Part shown: piece by piece, positions 37,781 to 45,586 of the stretch
Layout: the number at the start of each line of letters is the position of its first letter
Numbering within the stretch: the first letter of the stretch is position 1
DNA from: Scalindua sp964344685
GTDB lineage: Bacteria; Planctomycetota; Brocadiia; Brocadiales; Scalinduaceae
Assembly: GCA_964344685.1 (NCBI GenBank)
Contig: CAYFOK010000009.1
Coordinates: 1-64,000 of the forward strand
Reading direction: 5' to 3'
Length of the DNA: 64,000 bases
Translations under genes and position numbers: made by a program
The notes under the pieces: model-generated
The model's database searches: none
What the model saw: the letters and a program-made list of their open reading frames with translations, nothing else
Told to the model about the DNA's origin: nothing

Positions 37781-38482
37781 TTACCAACGTCTTCGTCTTA
37801 CGGCCTTTCTCACAAAGAGTATGCGTATAATGTAAAACAGTATTATTCCCGACACAAAACCCCCTATATGTGCCCACCACGCTACGCCGCCGCCGGATTG
37901 CGGTACCGTTATAGACACTGTACCGCTGAAGAATTGAATCAGAAACCAGAAACCAAGTACTACCACAGCCGGGAGCTCTATAATCTGAATGAAAAAGAAT
38001 ATAGGCACAACAGTGATAACCCGTGCTCTGGGAAAGGTTACCATATATGCACCAAGCACTGCAGCGATTGCCCCGCTTGCACCGATACATGGTATCTCTG
38101 TCTGCCTGTTAAAAAAGACGTGTACAGAAGATGCCGCAGCTCCGCAGAGGATGTAAAAGCCAAGGTATTTAAAGTGTCCCAGTTTGTCCTCAATATTATC
38201 ACCAAAGATCCACAGAAACCACATGTTGCCGATAAGGTGAATAAGCCCTCCGTGTAAAAAGATGGAGGTTATAAACGGGGAGAACGTGTCAATCGTTGTT
38301 ACACCGGAAGATTGGAAATAGTCTGTTACCTTTGCCGGCACTACTCCATACTGTTGTACAAAAGCAGTCAGGTCCGGGCCTAAAGAGAGTTCATACAGAA
38401 AGACCAGGATATTTATGACGATAATCCCGATCGTAACGTAAGGAAAAGTGCCTGAAGGGTTCCTGTCTCTTATAGGTATCAC
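37781..38482 (-). CDS. Rhomboid-family intramembrane serine protease
   Basis: A 233-residue rhomboid with six TM helices. It starts MIPIRDRNPSGTFPYVTIGII, a common opening for bacterial rhomboids. The L1/TM2 region has FITSIFLHGGLIHLIGNMWFLWIFG, the active-site Ser is in GASGAIAAVLG, and the catalytic His in WWAHIGGFVSG. A basic tail ends KAVRRRRW. It is distinct from the rhomboid at 29,607, which has a long basic C-terminal tail. It faces the flippase-like gene convergently and lies 52 nt downstream of the amidase gene on the same strand. Confidence 0.92.
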   Translation of the reverse strand: MIPIRDRNPSGTFPYVTIGIIVINILVFLYELSLGPDLTAFVQQYGVVPAKVTDYFQSSGVTTIDTFSPFITSIFLHGGLIHLIGNMWFLWIFGDNIEDKLGHFKYLGFYILCGAAASSVHVFFNRQTEIPCIGASGAIAAVLGAYMVTFPRARVITVVPIFFFIQIIELPAVVVLGFWFLIQFFSGTVSITVPQSGGGVAWWAHIGGFVSGIILFYIIRILFVRKAVRRRRW

Positions 38483-38534
38483 TTAAAAGTTCCAGGTAGA
38501 AAGTGCCTGAAATAAAAAAACTTTTTATAAGAAC

Positions 38535-39131
38535 TTATTTCAAACGAGCCAGTAACTGCTCATAAGGGAAATGCTTGCCGGGGCAGACCGTATTTCGAAA
38601 GGTTTTATGCATTATTACATTGTCTTTATCTATGTTACAGCGTTTCTGCAGATATGTAATCAGGTACAAGAGAGATGAAATCTGCCGGCTTGTAGGATGA
38701 TCGGTGTCAAAATTACCAACTAAACATATTCCTATACCGTGCTTATTGTATTCAGGATTGCCTGCATGAGCACCATCTATCTGCTTATTCCATCTGCTTC
38801 CAACCTCTATCTGTCCATCTCTTGAGCCGTTTCCGTTTCCTATTAGAAAGTCATAACCCAGTCCGTTAACCCAGCCTCTCTCTTCCTTGTGAAATTTTCC
38901 GATTGAAGCAGCACTCCCTTTATTGGAAGCGCTGTGGTGGATGACAATATATTTCCATGGCCTGATCTTAAATTGATTCAACTCTTTCCGGATACCATAC
39001 GGAATAACGATGGGTTGTGATCTCCTGGGAGTGTAGGCCGGCAGTTTCGTTACATGCGTACTGCTGCAGCCGTACAATACCGGTAAAACTAGTATTAGTA
39101 ATATTAAATAAGACCATTTGTTTTTGATCAT
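38535..39131 (-). CDS. Lipoprotein N-acetylmuramoyl-L-alanine amidase (amidase_2/PGRP)
   Basis: A 198-residue zinc amidase predicted to cleave the lactyl-amide bond between muramic acid and peptide. Residues 1-21 form a lipoprotein signal with lipobox VLYGC, so it should be lipid-anchored. Zn ligands and catalytic residues are in VIHHSASN, VIMHKTF and CPGKHFP; GYDFLIGNG and GICLVGNFD are family motifs. I start at the ATG at 39,131 (MIKNKW...), behind ggagag; twelve further upstream codons would spoil the signal peptide. The presence of a peptidoglycan-remodelling enzyme fits with dapB. Confidence 0.9.
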   Translation of the reverse strand: MIKNKWSYLILLILVLPVLYGCSSTHVTKLPAYTPRRSQPIVIPYGIRKELNQFKIRPWKYIVIHHSASNKGSAASIGKFHKEERGWVNGLGYDFLIGNGNGSRDGQIEVGSRWNKQIDGAHAGNPEYNKHGIGICLVGNFDTDHPTSRQISSLLYLITYLQKRCNIDKDNVIMHKTFRNTVCPGKHFPYEQLLARLK

Positions 39132-39465
39132 TATCAACTCTCCGCAAATAGAAAAGAGGCCCGGCAACAGGGTATTAAATACACAATATATTAATACTGC
39201 TTATAATACTTTATTATACACGGAAAAAGTGGAATAGTAAAAGAAAGTGTCTCTTCTGTGAAAATTGTTATCTGGTAAATGTCAAAAGTGTATTGCTGAA
39301 AGGAGCGTTAATCGCTCGAAGTTCGGCGCTGTTTTTCCAGTGGGATCGATAACTATATCAACAATTCTTACAAAAGTCAATAGATAACTTGATAAATATA
39401 TTTAATTAAATACTGATTTCAAAGATATTAGTCAATGGTCCTTAATCTCTTATGTAGTCCAGAAC

Positions 39466-39515
39466 TGGAATCCTCACGAAAGTGAGGAAATGACCTTACT
39501 CTCGCAAGGAGTCCA
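39466..39515. repeat. REP element pair
   Basis: TGGAATCC-TCAC-GAAA-GTGAGGA, spacer, CCTTAC-TCTC-GCAAGG-AGTCCA. Outer TGGAATCC/(G)AGTCCA arms partly pair, giving a three-way-junction fold. Confidence 0.78.
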
Positions 39516-39819
39516 GTGTGGCCCTTGCTTTTGCATCTTAGAAAGCTGACATTGGTCAATAGTCATTAGTTATTTGTCAATCATCAATCGTCAATCCAAA
39601 TACTCAGCACTCCCAGAGGGTGGGGGAGATTATCCCGGGTTGGTATCTTTTCTCGTCTTAATTCATAACCTTCATTTCTAAATAGATATCCGACAAACAC
39701 TCGGGATATATCTCCATTTTAGTGGGGAGATAGCACCCACCTGCTGCATCTGATATTCGGTAGAGAAAACATTCCTGATATCAGAATTTAAAATTTTTTA
39801 AGTTATCGGATTACAATAA

Positions 39820-39833
39820 GTTATCATGTAAAC
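39820..39833 (+). promoter_or_regulatory. Conserved GTTA box, module I
   Basis: GTTATCATGTAAAC. Its first base is 44 bp upstream of TTGGCAC at 39,864. Confidence 0.55.
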
Positions 39834-39863
39834 AGTGCAGTAATTTTGCAGTTTAAAAAAACT

Positions 39864-39879
39864 TTGGCACACTGTTTGA
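39864..39879 (+). promoter_or_regulatory. Sigma-54-like promoter, module I
   Basis: TTGGCACACTGTTTGA: GG and GA separated by 10 nt. Expected transcription start is near 39,890, which argues against an ATG at 39,891 as the translation start of the gene that follows. Confidence 0.7.
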
Positions 39880-39947
39880 GATAGTGAGACGTGAAAATTG
39901 GAAGAGAACAGACAATACAAATAGATGGAAAGGAAGGTGACAAAACA

Positions 39948-40190
39948 GTGGAAACTAAATTAACCGCAAAAGGAAAAAGATCTCTTTCACAGGTAGAGGA
40001 TGCGTTAATGCAGATTCCCTCAATCTCTTCTGTAGAAGATGCAGCAATGGGAAATACAATATTGCAGGATCTGATTCTGTTGGAGAACAATGCATCATCC
40101 GGAAGCGTCTCTCTGATAGGAGAGAGTGGTACAGGCGAAGGTTTCATTGTTTTGGAGAATCCGAAGGACTTCATGCACCGTTTGAATTAA
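39948..40190 (+). CDS. Small protein A, 80 aa, paired with GSGNF modules
   Basis: Unknown family. I use the GTG at 39,948 because it follows ggaaggtg, lies after the predicted transcription start, and gives exactly the same length (80 residues) as the paralog at 45,288. It opens VETKLTAKGKRSLSQVEDAL, a basic-then-amphipathic segment, and has an acidic helix (TILQDLILLENNASSGSVSL). The Gly-rich C-terminus is GESGTGEGFIVLENPKDFM, then HRLN. The GxxGxGxGFxxxxxxxFM pattern echoes the C-terminal signature of the large GSGNF proteins. No signal peptide, TM or Cys is present. A PilZ gene and GSGNF-1 follow. A role as a partner or chaperone of the large protein is speculation. Confidence 0.7.
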   Translation: METKLTAKGKRSLSQVEDALMQIPSISSVEDAAMGNTILQDLILLENNASSGSVSLIGESGTGEGFIVLENPKDFMHRLN

Positions 40191-40415
40191 CTATAGATTT
40201 TAATAAAATAACAGCGCAGGGAATAAAACAGAGTAACAGAAAGCATACAAGGATACAAAGATCACTAAGAAAAAAATCACAAAAATACAAAAATAAATTA
40301 AAGAAAATAGTTTTTTTACTTAGTGCTCTTTGCTTTTTTGTGTGAGAAGCAGCTATCTATACTTCAGGCTTACTAAAGAAATAAATCTTATAATATTGTT
40401 GATAAAGAGATATTT

Positions 40416-40757
40416 ATGATAGTACCGGGTAAGGGTTTTGAGCAAAGAGCAAGTAAAAGGATGAATCTTGAATTAGATATTTTGCTATATGACCTGAAAG
40501 GGAAAACAAGAAACATCAGTGCGAACGGAGTTTATCTGGAAGTAGTGACAAAAGATTTGGAGGCGTTCTCTCCGGGAAGTGCAATACCAATTGAAATAAA
40601 CGCGGTCACTTCCTCTTCTGGTTTGGTTCAAAGAGATATCAGGGTTAAAGGAAAGGGCTTTGTTGTCAGGAATGATATAAAGGGGGTTACCGACCGCGGT
40701 AACAGATTGGGAGTGGCTCTGGAATTCAAAGATAGGCTTGAGACATTCATGAACTGA
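40416..40757 (+). CDS. PilZ domain protein (cyclic-di-GMP receptor)
   Basis: A single-domain PilZ protein of 113 residues. Both ligand-binding motifs are visible: RASKR (RxxxR, residues about 10-14) and NISANG (D/NxSxxG, about 31-36). The barrel continues to GNRLGVALEFKD. It is predicted to be soluble and to switch a target on cyclic-di-GMP binding. It sits between the small protein A gene and GSGNF-1, and is paralogous to the PilZ gene at 48,815, in a cluster that also holds two HD-GYP genes. The start is the ATG at 40,416, with a weak ribosome site. Confidence 0.88.
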   Translation: MIVPGKGFEQRASKRMNLELDILLYDLKGKTRNISANGVYLEVVTKDLEAFSPGSAIPIEINAVTSSSGLVQRDIRVKGKGFVVRNDIKGVTDRGNRLGVALEFKDRLETFMN

Positions 40758-40904
40758 TCCTGGGATTTTATTAAGTTGACTGTAGTTTATGAGTCGGCGT
40801 ATTGATAAAAGTGTTGTTCAGGTCTGGAAAACTTAAATATATCAGTTAGTAAGAAAAAAGGAGTAGATTTTTGTCTTAGTAGTTTTTAAAAGAGGAGAAG
40901 TAAA

Positions 40905-41822
40905 ATGGAAGGTATAGAAAGCATAAAACAGGTAGATACACCGCAGGCAATGGCCCAGGCCGCTAAACCGTCTATGAAGACAGTTGAACAAAACCTTGAG
41001 GCGTCTAAAGAAGCGGCGGAGGAAAGGAGAGTAGAAAGAGCTGATAAAGTTGAGATTAGCAATAGAGCAAAAAGGCTTGCCAGAGCAGCAGAGAAAGCAG
41101 AGAGGGCAGAGAAGGCGGAAACGGCACGCAAGATAGAGAAGGCAGATAGGGCGGAAAAAGCGGACAAGGCATCGGCTCCGCACAAATCCATACTTGCAAA
41201 GAAGAAGGAAGTTACAGCACCTCCAAAACCTGTTAAAGCTCCAAAGGTTAAAAAAGGCGGGCCTACTGTTACTGAAAAATCAATTGCTGCAATCAAAGAA
41301 AGGAGAACAGAGGTGCAGAAGGCAGCTTTAAATGATGGGCCGACAATTGTTGAAAAAGCAACTGCTGAGAAGAAGGAAAAGAGTGAAGAGGCTAAGCAGG
41401 CAGCTAAAAGTGAGGACAAGACGGCAATGGCAGCAAAGCCGACAATAACAGAAGATGCAAAAATAACAGAAAAAAGAGGGAACATTGCTGAAGATGTCGG
41501 GGACCATCTGACTACTACCACTGAGAAGAGTGTTGAGAACAGCGCATTGCAAACCGGAAAGGTCGAATTAAACGACAATGAAAAGCAGGTAACTGAAGAC
41601 ACTGCAAATACGGAAAAAGTGCCTCTGAGATTGACTAAAGCAGCTGACAATGGAGATGGCACCGGTAATTTCAACGCAGTAGATTACATGTCATCGACAT
41701 CCAATAGTGGTATCAACAACAGACTTGACAACTATAAGGAAGCAGAAGATGGCAGTGAATCTGCAGTACAAAATCAGGCAGAGCTGGAGAATACTGAGGC
41801 TCAATTAAGCGTATTAGTATAA
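40905..41822 (+). CDS. GSGNF-family protein 1 (305 aa, unknown function)
   Basis: A highly charged soluble protein of a family I do not recognise. The N-terminal box is DKVEISNRAK (about 47-56). A run of Ala/Glu/Lys coiled coil follows (AEKAERAEKAETARK-like repeats). The middle segment of about 60 residues (AAKSEDKTAMAAKP...DVGDHLTTTTEK) is nearly the same as in GSGNF-3. The signature NGDGTGNFNAVDYMSS is at about 249-264, with a helix NNRLDNYKEAED and the tail LSVLV. The ATG follows gaggag. It is third in the module I transcript, after protein A and PilZ. No signal peptide or TM. The N-terminal box resembles the V-x-[IL]-S-x-x-A segment of FlgM-like anti-sigma factors, a weak hint of a flagellar or type III link. 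Confidence 0.78.
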   Translation: MEGIESIKQVDTPQAMAQAAKPSMKTVEQNLEASKEAAEERRVERADKVEISNRAKRLARAAEKAERAEKAETARKIEKADRAEKADKASAPHKSILAKKKEVTAPPKPVKAPKVKKGGPTVTEKSIAAIKERRTEVQKAALNDGPTIVEKATAEKKEKSEEAKQAAKSEDKTAMAAKPTITEDAKITEKRGNIAEDVGDHLTTTTEKSVENSALQTGKVELNDNEKQVTEDTANTEKVPLRLTKAADNGDGTGNFNAVDYMSSTSNSGINNRLDNYKEAEDGSESAVQNQAELENTEAQLSVLV

Positions 41823-42358
41823 AGTCCTTCACTTCGGGAATAAGGGATGTCCATGGGCCGGCAAGAGACGTGGATATTTCAAACACAGCCTGTAAGGGAA
41901 AAATAAGTTATTCCGTGGGTTCTGAAGAGATTATAAAAGAACGCACAAATTTGCAATCATAAGCATCAGCATGTATCACATTCACACAAACTACCTTCCG
42001 GGCTTAATCCATTAGATAACCTTCCGAGAGATTTAAGGACTCGACCGTAAGCTCCTTCAATAACTACACGGCTTATAATCCCTTGTATTTGACCTTAGTC
42101 ACTTATCAATCAACAAGCATCAATCATCAATCCAAATACACAGCTCTCACAACGGCGGTGGGGTGAATTGTCCCGCATAGTATCTCCCTCTGGCGTACTC
42201 ATGTTAACATGGTGCTATAAAAAGATATATGACAGATTTTATGAGGTAGCCTTCAATATTGGTGGGGAGATAAGCCCCATCTGGAGAATTTAATTTTTAT
42301 ACGACAAACACCCCATGATATGGTTTTCAAAAAATTTTAAATTCTTTGATTTTAATAA

Positions 42359-42373
42359 GTTACGGTGTAAATG
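42359..42373 (+). promoter_or_regulatory. Conserved GTTA box, module II
   Basis: GTTACGGTGTAAATG, first base 44 bp upstream of TTGGCAC at 42,403. Confidence 0.55.
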
Positions 42374-42402
42374 CCGCAGTAGTTTTACCGTTAAAAAAAC
42401 GT

Positions 42403-42418
42403 TTGGCACACTGTTTGA
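42403..42418 (+). promoter_or_regulatory. Sigma-54-like promoter, module II
   Basis: TTGGCACACTGTTTGA, identical to the promoter of module I and preceded by the conserved AGTTTTACCGTTAAAAAAAC stretch. About 78 nt before the GSGNF-2 ATG. Confidence 0.72.
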
Positions 42419-42495
42419 GATAGAGTGCTGTAAAAATAAAATCAAAAGCGTAATTCTATGAATAAATAATTTTAAGTGAGAGAAGGAGGTTTATT

Positions 42496-44226
42496 ATGTC
42501 AGCAATAAAGGGAGTAAACAGCGTACATTCTGTTAGTATTTTAGATAAAGCAGATAAAGCAGAAAAAGATACGCAGGTAGAAAAAGCGGAAAAGAAAGAT
42601 TCTATACTGATTAGTAAAGAGGCAAAGAGCGCAGTTGAGGCAATGGAGCAGAAAAAAGAAGCAAAAGATGCAGGGAGCGATGTTAAGGGTAGAATAGAAA
42701 AGCTGTTAGATAAGGCAAAAGAGATGAATGTGCAGTTAACAGGTAAAGCTGAAGAGCGGATAGGAAAGGTGCTGGATATAGCTGAGAAAATGAATCAGAA
42801 GATAACAGATAAAGCTGAAAAGCGGATAGGGAAGGTGTTGGATAAAGCTGAGAAGATGAGGACCAGGATAACCGATAGAACTGAGAAGAAGATAAATAGA
42901 ATGTTCGCTAAAGCAGAAAAGATGAATAAGAGGATTACAAAGCAAGGCAACAGGATGATAAAGAGAATCTTGCGTAACGCTGAAAGAGAAGGAGGAGATT
43001 CAGTATCTAAAGCTGAGAAGGTGATAGAGAAGATAAAGGCTAAAATGGAGGAGAGCAGGGCAAAGATAACAGCTAAAGCGGAGAAATATGCAGAAAAGAA
43101 GTTGGCCAGGGCTGAAACGAAGAGAGCAAGGATAACCGCCAGGGCAGAGAAACGAATTGAAAAAGAGCTGGCCAGGGCTGAAGAGAAGAGAGAAAAGATA
43201 GCCGACAGGGCAGAGAAACGCGTAGAAAAGGAATTAACCAAAGTTGGTTATAATGCAGAAAAGAAGAGTGACGGTAAGGTTTCAAAAGCTGGTAGTGCAA
43301 AGAAGACTGATGCACACACAACATCGTCTCATCGTGAATCTATATTCGTAAAGAAGGATAATGTATCGGCATCTCCAGCGGCTAAAAAAGAGGGCCCGTC
43401 TATCATTGAAAAAGCAGTTAGCAAGGACACGGAGAAGAGTGATGATGATAAGAAGACAGTTCAAAAAGAGGCAAAGCCAGAAATTACTGCAAAGACAGAA
43501 ATGGCAGAGAAGGTTAAGTTTAAAGCTGGTAATGACGATGACGATGATGATGATAAAAAGAATGTTGCAACTGTTAACAATGCTAATGCACCGCAGAACT
43601 CTCAGAAACCGGCAGATAATAAAACAGTAAAAAATCAAAAGAAAGAAGCCGGGATTGTGGAGAAGAAAGAAATGAATGAAGTGCCTTCTGGAAGCAAGGA
43701 TAAGGCATTTGGACAGATCAAAAACATATTCAACCAGTTTGATAATATGATGAAAGGCCTTAACAAAAAGATGGATGTTGAAGAAGAGAAGATGTTGACA
43801 GGCGGAAACAAAAGTTTTGGTGATTTCATTGATGGATTAAGTAAGGCGTTTGACGATTTAAATGCTGTAAATAGCCAGGTCTTGAAGAATCTGAAGGAGA
43901 TTAAAAAGGCAAACAGCGCATCAGATACGCACAAACTGGGAATGGTGGAAATAAAGAAAGATAGACTCGGAGAGTTGTTTGATATGGGCAATAGGGGCTC
44001 CAGCTTAGGAATTAACCGTATAGGAGACAGTGGTGAAGGCAGCGGTAACTTTACTGCTACAAGCTTCATGTCCTCAATGTCCAAAAATATCAATGAAGGG
44101 CTTGAGAACTATAGGGATGCAAAGGCAGCCAGTGAAGCTGACGAAGCTAATGAATCTAAAGAAGCAAAGGGAGCAAGTGACGAACAACTGATTAATACCG
44201 GAGCGGAATTAAGCGCATTGGCTTAA
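42496..44226 (+). CDS. GSGNF-family protein 2 (576 aa, coiled-coil, unknown function)
   Basis: Unknown family. Excellent start: aaggaggt, then the ATG. It opens MSAIKGVNSVHSV, with KDSILISKEAK at about 35-45. Residues about 55-255 are a regular coiled coil built from repeats of the type DKAEKMxxxITDRAEKRIxK. Ser/Lys linkers and a short poly-Asp run (near 350) follow. A helical domain (DKAFGQIKNIFNQFDNMM, about 400-420) is shared with GSGNF-3 and GSGNF-4. The signature GDSGEGSGNFTATSFMSS is at about 511-528, then GLENYRDAKA and the tail ELSALA. No signal peptide or TM. A hairpin, then small protein B, follows. The long rod suggests a structural or cytoskeletal-like role, but this is inference. 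Confidence 0.8.
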   Translation: MSAIKGVNSVHSVSILDKADKAEKDTQVEKAEKKDSILISKEAKSAVEAMEQKKEAKDAGSDVKGRIEKLLDKAKEMNVQLTGKAEERIGKVLDIAEKMNQKITDKAEKRIGKVLDKAEKMRTRITDRTEKKINRMFAKAEKMNKRITKQGNRMIKRILRNAEREGGDSVSKAEKVIEKIKAKMEESRAKITAKAEKYAEKKLARAETKRARITARAEKRIEKELARAEEKREKIADRAEKRVEKELTKVGYNAEKKSDGKVSKAGSAKKTDAHTTSSHRESIFVKKDNVSASPAAKKEGPSIIEKAVSKDTEKSDDDKKTVQKEAKPEITAKTEMAEKVKFKAGNDDDDDDDKKNVATVNNANAPQNSQKPADNKTVKNQKKEAGIVEKKEMNEVPSGSKDKAFGQIKNIFNQFDNMMKGLNKKMDVEEEKMLTGGNKSFGDFIDGLSKAFDDLNAVNSQVLKNLKEIKKANSASDTHKLGMVEIKKDRLGELFDMGNRGSSLGINRIGDSGEGSGNFTATSFMSSMSKNINEGLENYRDAKAASEADEANESKEAKGASDEQLINTGAELSALA

Positions 44227-44258
44227 ACTTATCCCTCTCCAGTCCAGTCAGTACAGAT

Positions 44259-44289
44259 ATATCCACGGGTAGCACTTACCCGTGGATAT
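44259..44289 (+). terminator. Hairpin after GSGNF-2
   Basis: ATATCCACGGGTA-GCACT-TACCCGTGGATAT, followed by a T-rich stretch. Nearly the same hairpin follows GSGNF-3 (47,756). It may terminate, or may stabilise the abundant upstream mRNA while allowing read-through to protein B. Confidence 0.7.
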
Positions 44290-44405
44290 CTTATATATTT
44301 AGTACCTTACTACGCAGCGAGAAGAAGTGAACTATCTAATCAGTACTTGAATGGATTAGAAAACAGGTTCTCATCACACCCTAATTTATTACAAGGAGAA
44401 ATATC

Positions 44406-44702
44406 ATGGTTTGCAAAAATAGAATTACAAGGGACAGCAAAAAGGAGTTATCTATACAGATGTACTCAAGGGCGGCTGACGACATTGCTGCATGCGGTGA
44501 TGATCTTCTGTTGGTTGCCAAAGCTATTGCACAATCGTGCCTCTTGATCGGCAGTACGAGTGATGATTGCAGAGAAGTTCTCACATCAAGGGCTAAAGAT
44601 TTCATGATGCTTGCCGGCATTTATAAATCAAGATCCAGGCGTTTTGAGAATATGGTGAAGAGGCTGAAAGGCAGTTTACAGGAAGAGGCAGTTCTCTTTT
44701 AA
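44406..44702 (+). CDS. Small helical protein B, 98 aa, downstream of GSGNF-2
   Basis: Unknown family, paralogous to the protein at 47,875 over its whole length: shared KELSIQM, a SRAADDIAxCxDDLL helix, and SRAxDFxMLAGxYKxRSxRFExxVKxLxGxLQEE. All-helical, with three Cys, no TM or signal peptide. The ATG follows aaggagaaa. The pairing of B with a GSGNF gene is seen twice, which suggests functional linkage, perhaps as a binding partner or helical bundle adaptor. It resembles no domain that I can name. Confidence 0.72.
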   Translation: MVCKNRITRDSKKELSIQMYSRAADDIAACGDDLLLVAKAIAQSCLLIGSTSDDCREVLTSRAKDFMMLAGIYKSRSRRFENMVKRLKGSLQEEAVLF

Positions 44703-44740
44703 ATCCCTGTGAGCATCTGATGAGCAATATTACGTATATG

Positions 44741-44783
44741 GTCAATGGTCAGTGGTCAATGGTCAGTGGTCAATAGTCAATCC
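44741..44783 (+). repeat. Heptamer tandem repeat (GTCAATG)n
   Basis: Six consecutive 7-nt units: GTCAATG, GTCAGTG, GTCAATG, GTCAGTG, GTCAATA, GTCAATC. Degenerate tracts of the same unit occur near 18,610, 37,600, 39,547, 42,104 and 44,893. Confidence 0.75.
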
Positions 44784-44812
44784 CAATTCCCTGCATGTGA
44801 AAGCAAGAATAT

Positions 44813-44880
44813 GATCCTCACTTTCGTAAAGATTCCAGAATAGTTGGAATCCTCACGAAAGTGAGAAATATGCTCTTGCT
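44813..44880. repeat. REP elements
   Basis: An ATCCTCAC-TTTC-GTAAAGATTCCAG half followed by TTGGAATCC-TCAC-GAAA-GTGAG. Partly degenerate. Confidence 0.65.
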
Positions 44881-45157
44881 TCTTACAAAGTTGACATTGG
44901 TCATTTGTCAATCAACAATCATCAATCAACAATCCAAACACACAGCTCTCCCAAGGGTGGGGTGATTTCCCCCTTTTAATAATTTTCACCTCAGTGTTTT
45001 CGTTACATTCATAAATCAATATACTTACGACAAAAAATCTTCAGAAAAACCCTCAAAAACTGGGAGAGAATCACTCATTCTGTAACTGTAAAATCTCATT
45101 GAGAAAACCCCCTGTAACAGTAATATTTAAAACTTGTAAGCCTTGCTTTATCAGTAT

Positions 45158-45170
45158 GTTACAGTGTTAT
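45158..45170 (+). promoter_or_regulatory. Conserved GTTA box, module III
   Basis: GTTACAGTGTTAT, first base 44 bp upstream of TTGGCAC at 45,202. Confidence 0.55.
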
Positions 45171-45201
45171 CACTGCTGTAGTTTTACCGTTAAAAAACCC
45201 T

Positions 45202-45217
45202 TTGGCACACTGTTTGA
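45202..45217 (+). promoter_or_regulatory. Sigma-54-like promoter, module III
   Basis: TTGGCACACTGTTTGA, identical to modules I and II. It should drive protein A', GSGNF-3, protein B' and possibly the downstream PilZ/HD-GYP genes. Confidence 0.72.
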
Positions 45218-45287
45218 AATAGAGAGAGTTGTTAAAACAGAAATAGAACAGACAATTCAAACATGTGGAAAGGAAGGTGATAAAACA

Positions 45288-45530
45288 GTGGAAACTAAAT
45301 TTACAACAAAGAGAGAGAGGTTTCTTTCAGATGTAGGGAAAGCATTGGGGCAGATCTCCTCAATCTCTACTGAAGAAGATGCAGAAATGGAAGATGTAAT
45401 TCTGCAGGACCTGATCCGGTTGGAGAACAGTGCATCATCCGGAAGTATCTCTCTGGCAGGAGATAGTGATTCAGGCGAAGGTTTCATTGTTTTAGAGAAT
45501 CCGATGACCTTCATACACTGTTTGAATTAA
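45288..45530 (+). CDS. Small protein A', 80 aa, paralog of the protein at 39,948
   Basis: Same length and layout as protein A: GTG start behind ggaaggtg, a basic N-terminal segment (TKFTTKRERFLSDVGKAL), an acidic helix (ILQDLIRLENSASSGSISL) and the Gly-rich C-terminus GDSDSGEGFIVLENP, ending CLN. A longer frame open to 45,099 crosses the promoter and is not credible. Module III places GSGNF-3 directly after it (56 nt), without the PilZ gene that intervenes in module I. Unknown function; the twice-repeated pairing with a GSGNF gene is the main clue. Confidence 0.72.
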   Translation: METKFTTKRERFLSDVGKALGQISSISTEEDAEMEDVILQDLIRLENSASSGSISLAGDSDSGEGFIVLENPMTFIHCLN

Positions 45531-45586
45531 CTATAAATTAATAATAAGAAAATAATAAATATTTAGTTCTTTTTAGGAGCAGAAAA

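Larger units (their letters stand above)
39132..39947. other. Upstream regulatory region of GSGNF module I
   Basis: In order: AT-rich DNA, a REP pair (39,466-39,515), a heptamer tract (39,547-39,597), a GGGTGGGGGAGATTATCCC block (39,617-39,636), a GTTA box (39,820), the sigma-54-like promoter (39,864) and the short leader of the 80-aa gene. The same order recurs upstream of module III, and most of it upstream of module II. Confidence 0.65.
41823..42495. other. Upstream regulatory region of GSGNF module II
   Basis: A degenerate version of the post-GSGNF hairpin (near 41,847-41,877), a heptamer tract (42,104-42,133), a GGCGGTGGGG-GATT-like block (42,144-42,165), the GTTA box (42,359), the sigma-54-like promoter (42,403) and the leader of GSGNF-2. 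No ORF is seen. Confidence 0.6.
44703..45287. other. Upstream regulatory region of GSGNF module III
   Basis: Heptamer tract (44,741-44,783), REP sequences (44,813-44,880), second heptamer tract (44,893-44,937), CAAGGGTGGGGTGATTTCCCCC block (44,952-44,973), GTTA box (45,158), sigma-54-like promoter (45,202). Same order as module I. Confidence 0.65.

Noticed and set aside
37725..38257. Two frames overlapping the rhomboid at 37,781 (plus and minus)
   Set aside because: The rhomboid frame has catalytic motifs and TM pattern; the others are shadows.
45099..45287. Upstream extension of protein A' (and similarly 39,891-39,947 for A)
   Set aside because: Runs through the conserved promoter or starts at the predicted transcription start; the GTG at 45,288 and 39,948 gives equal lengths and good ribosome sites.
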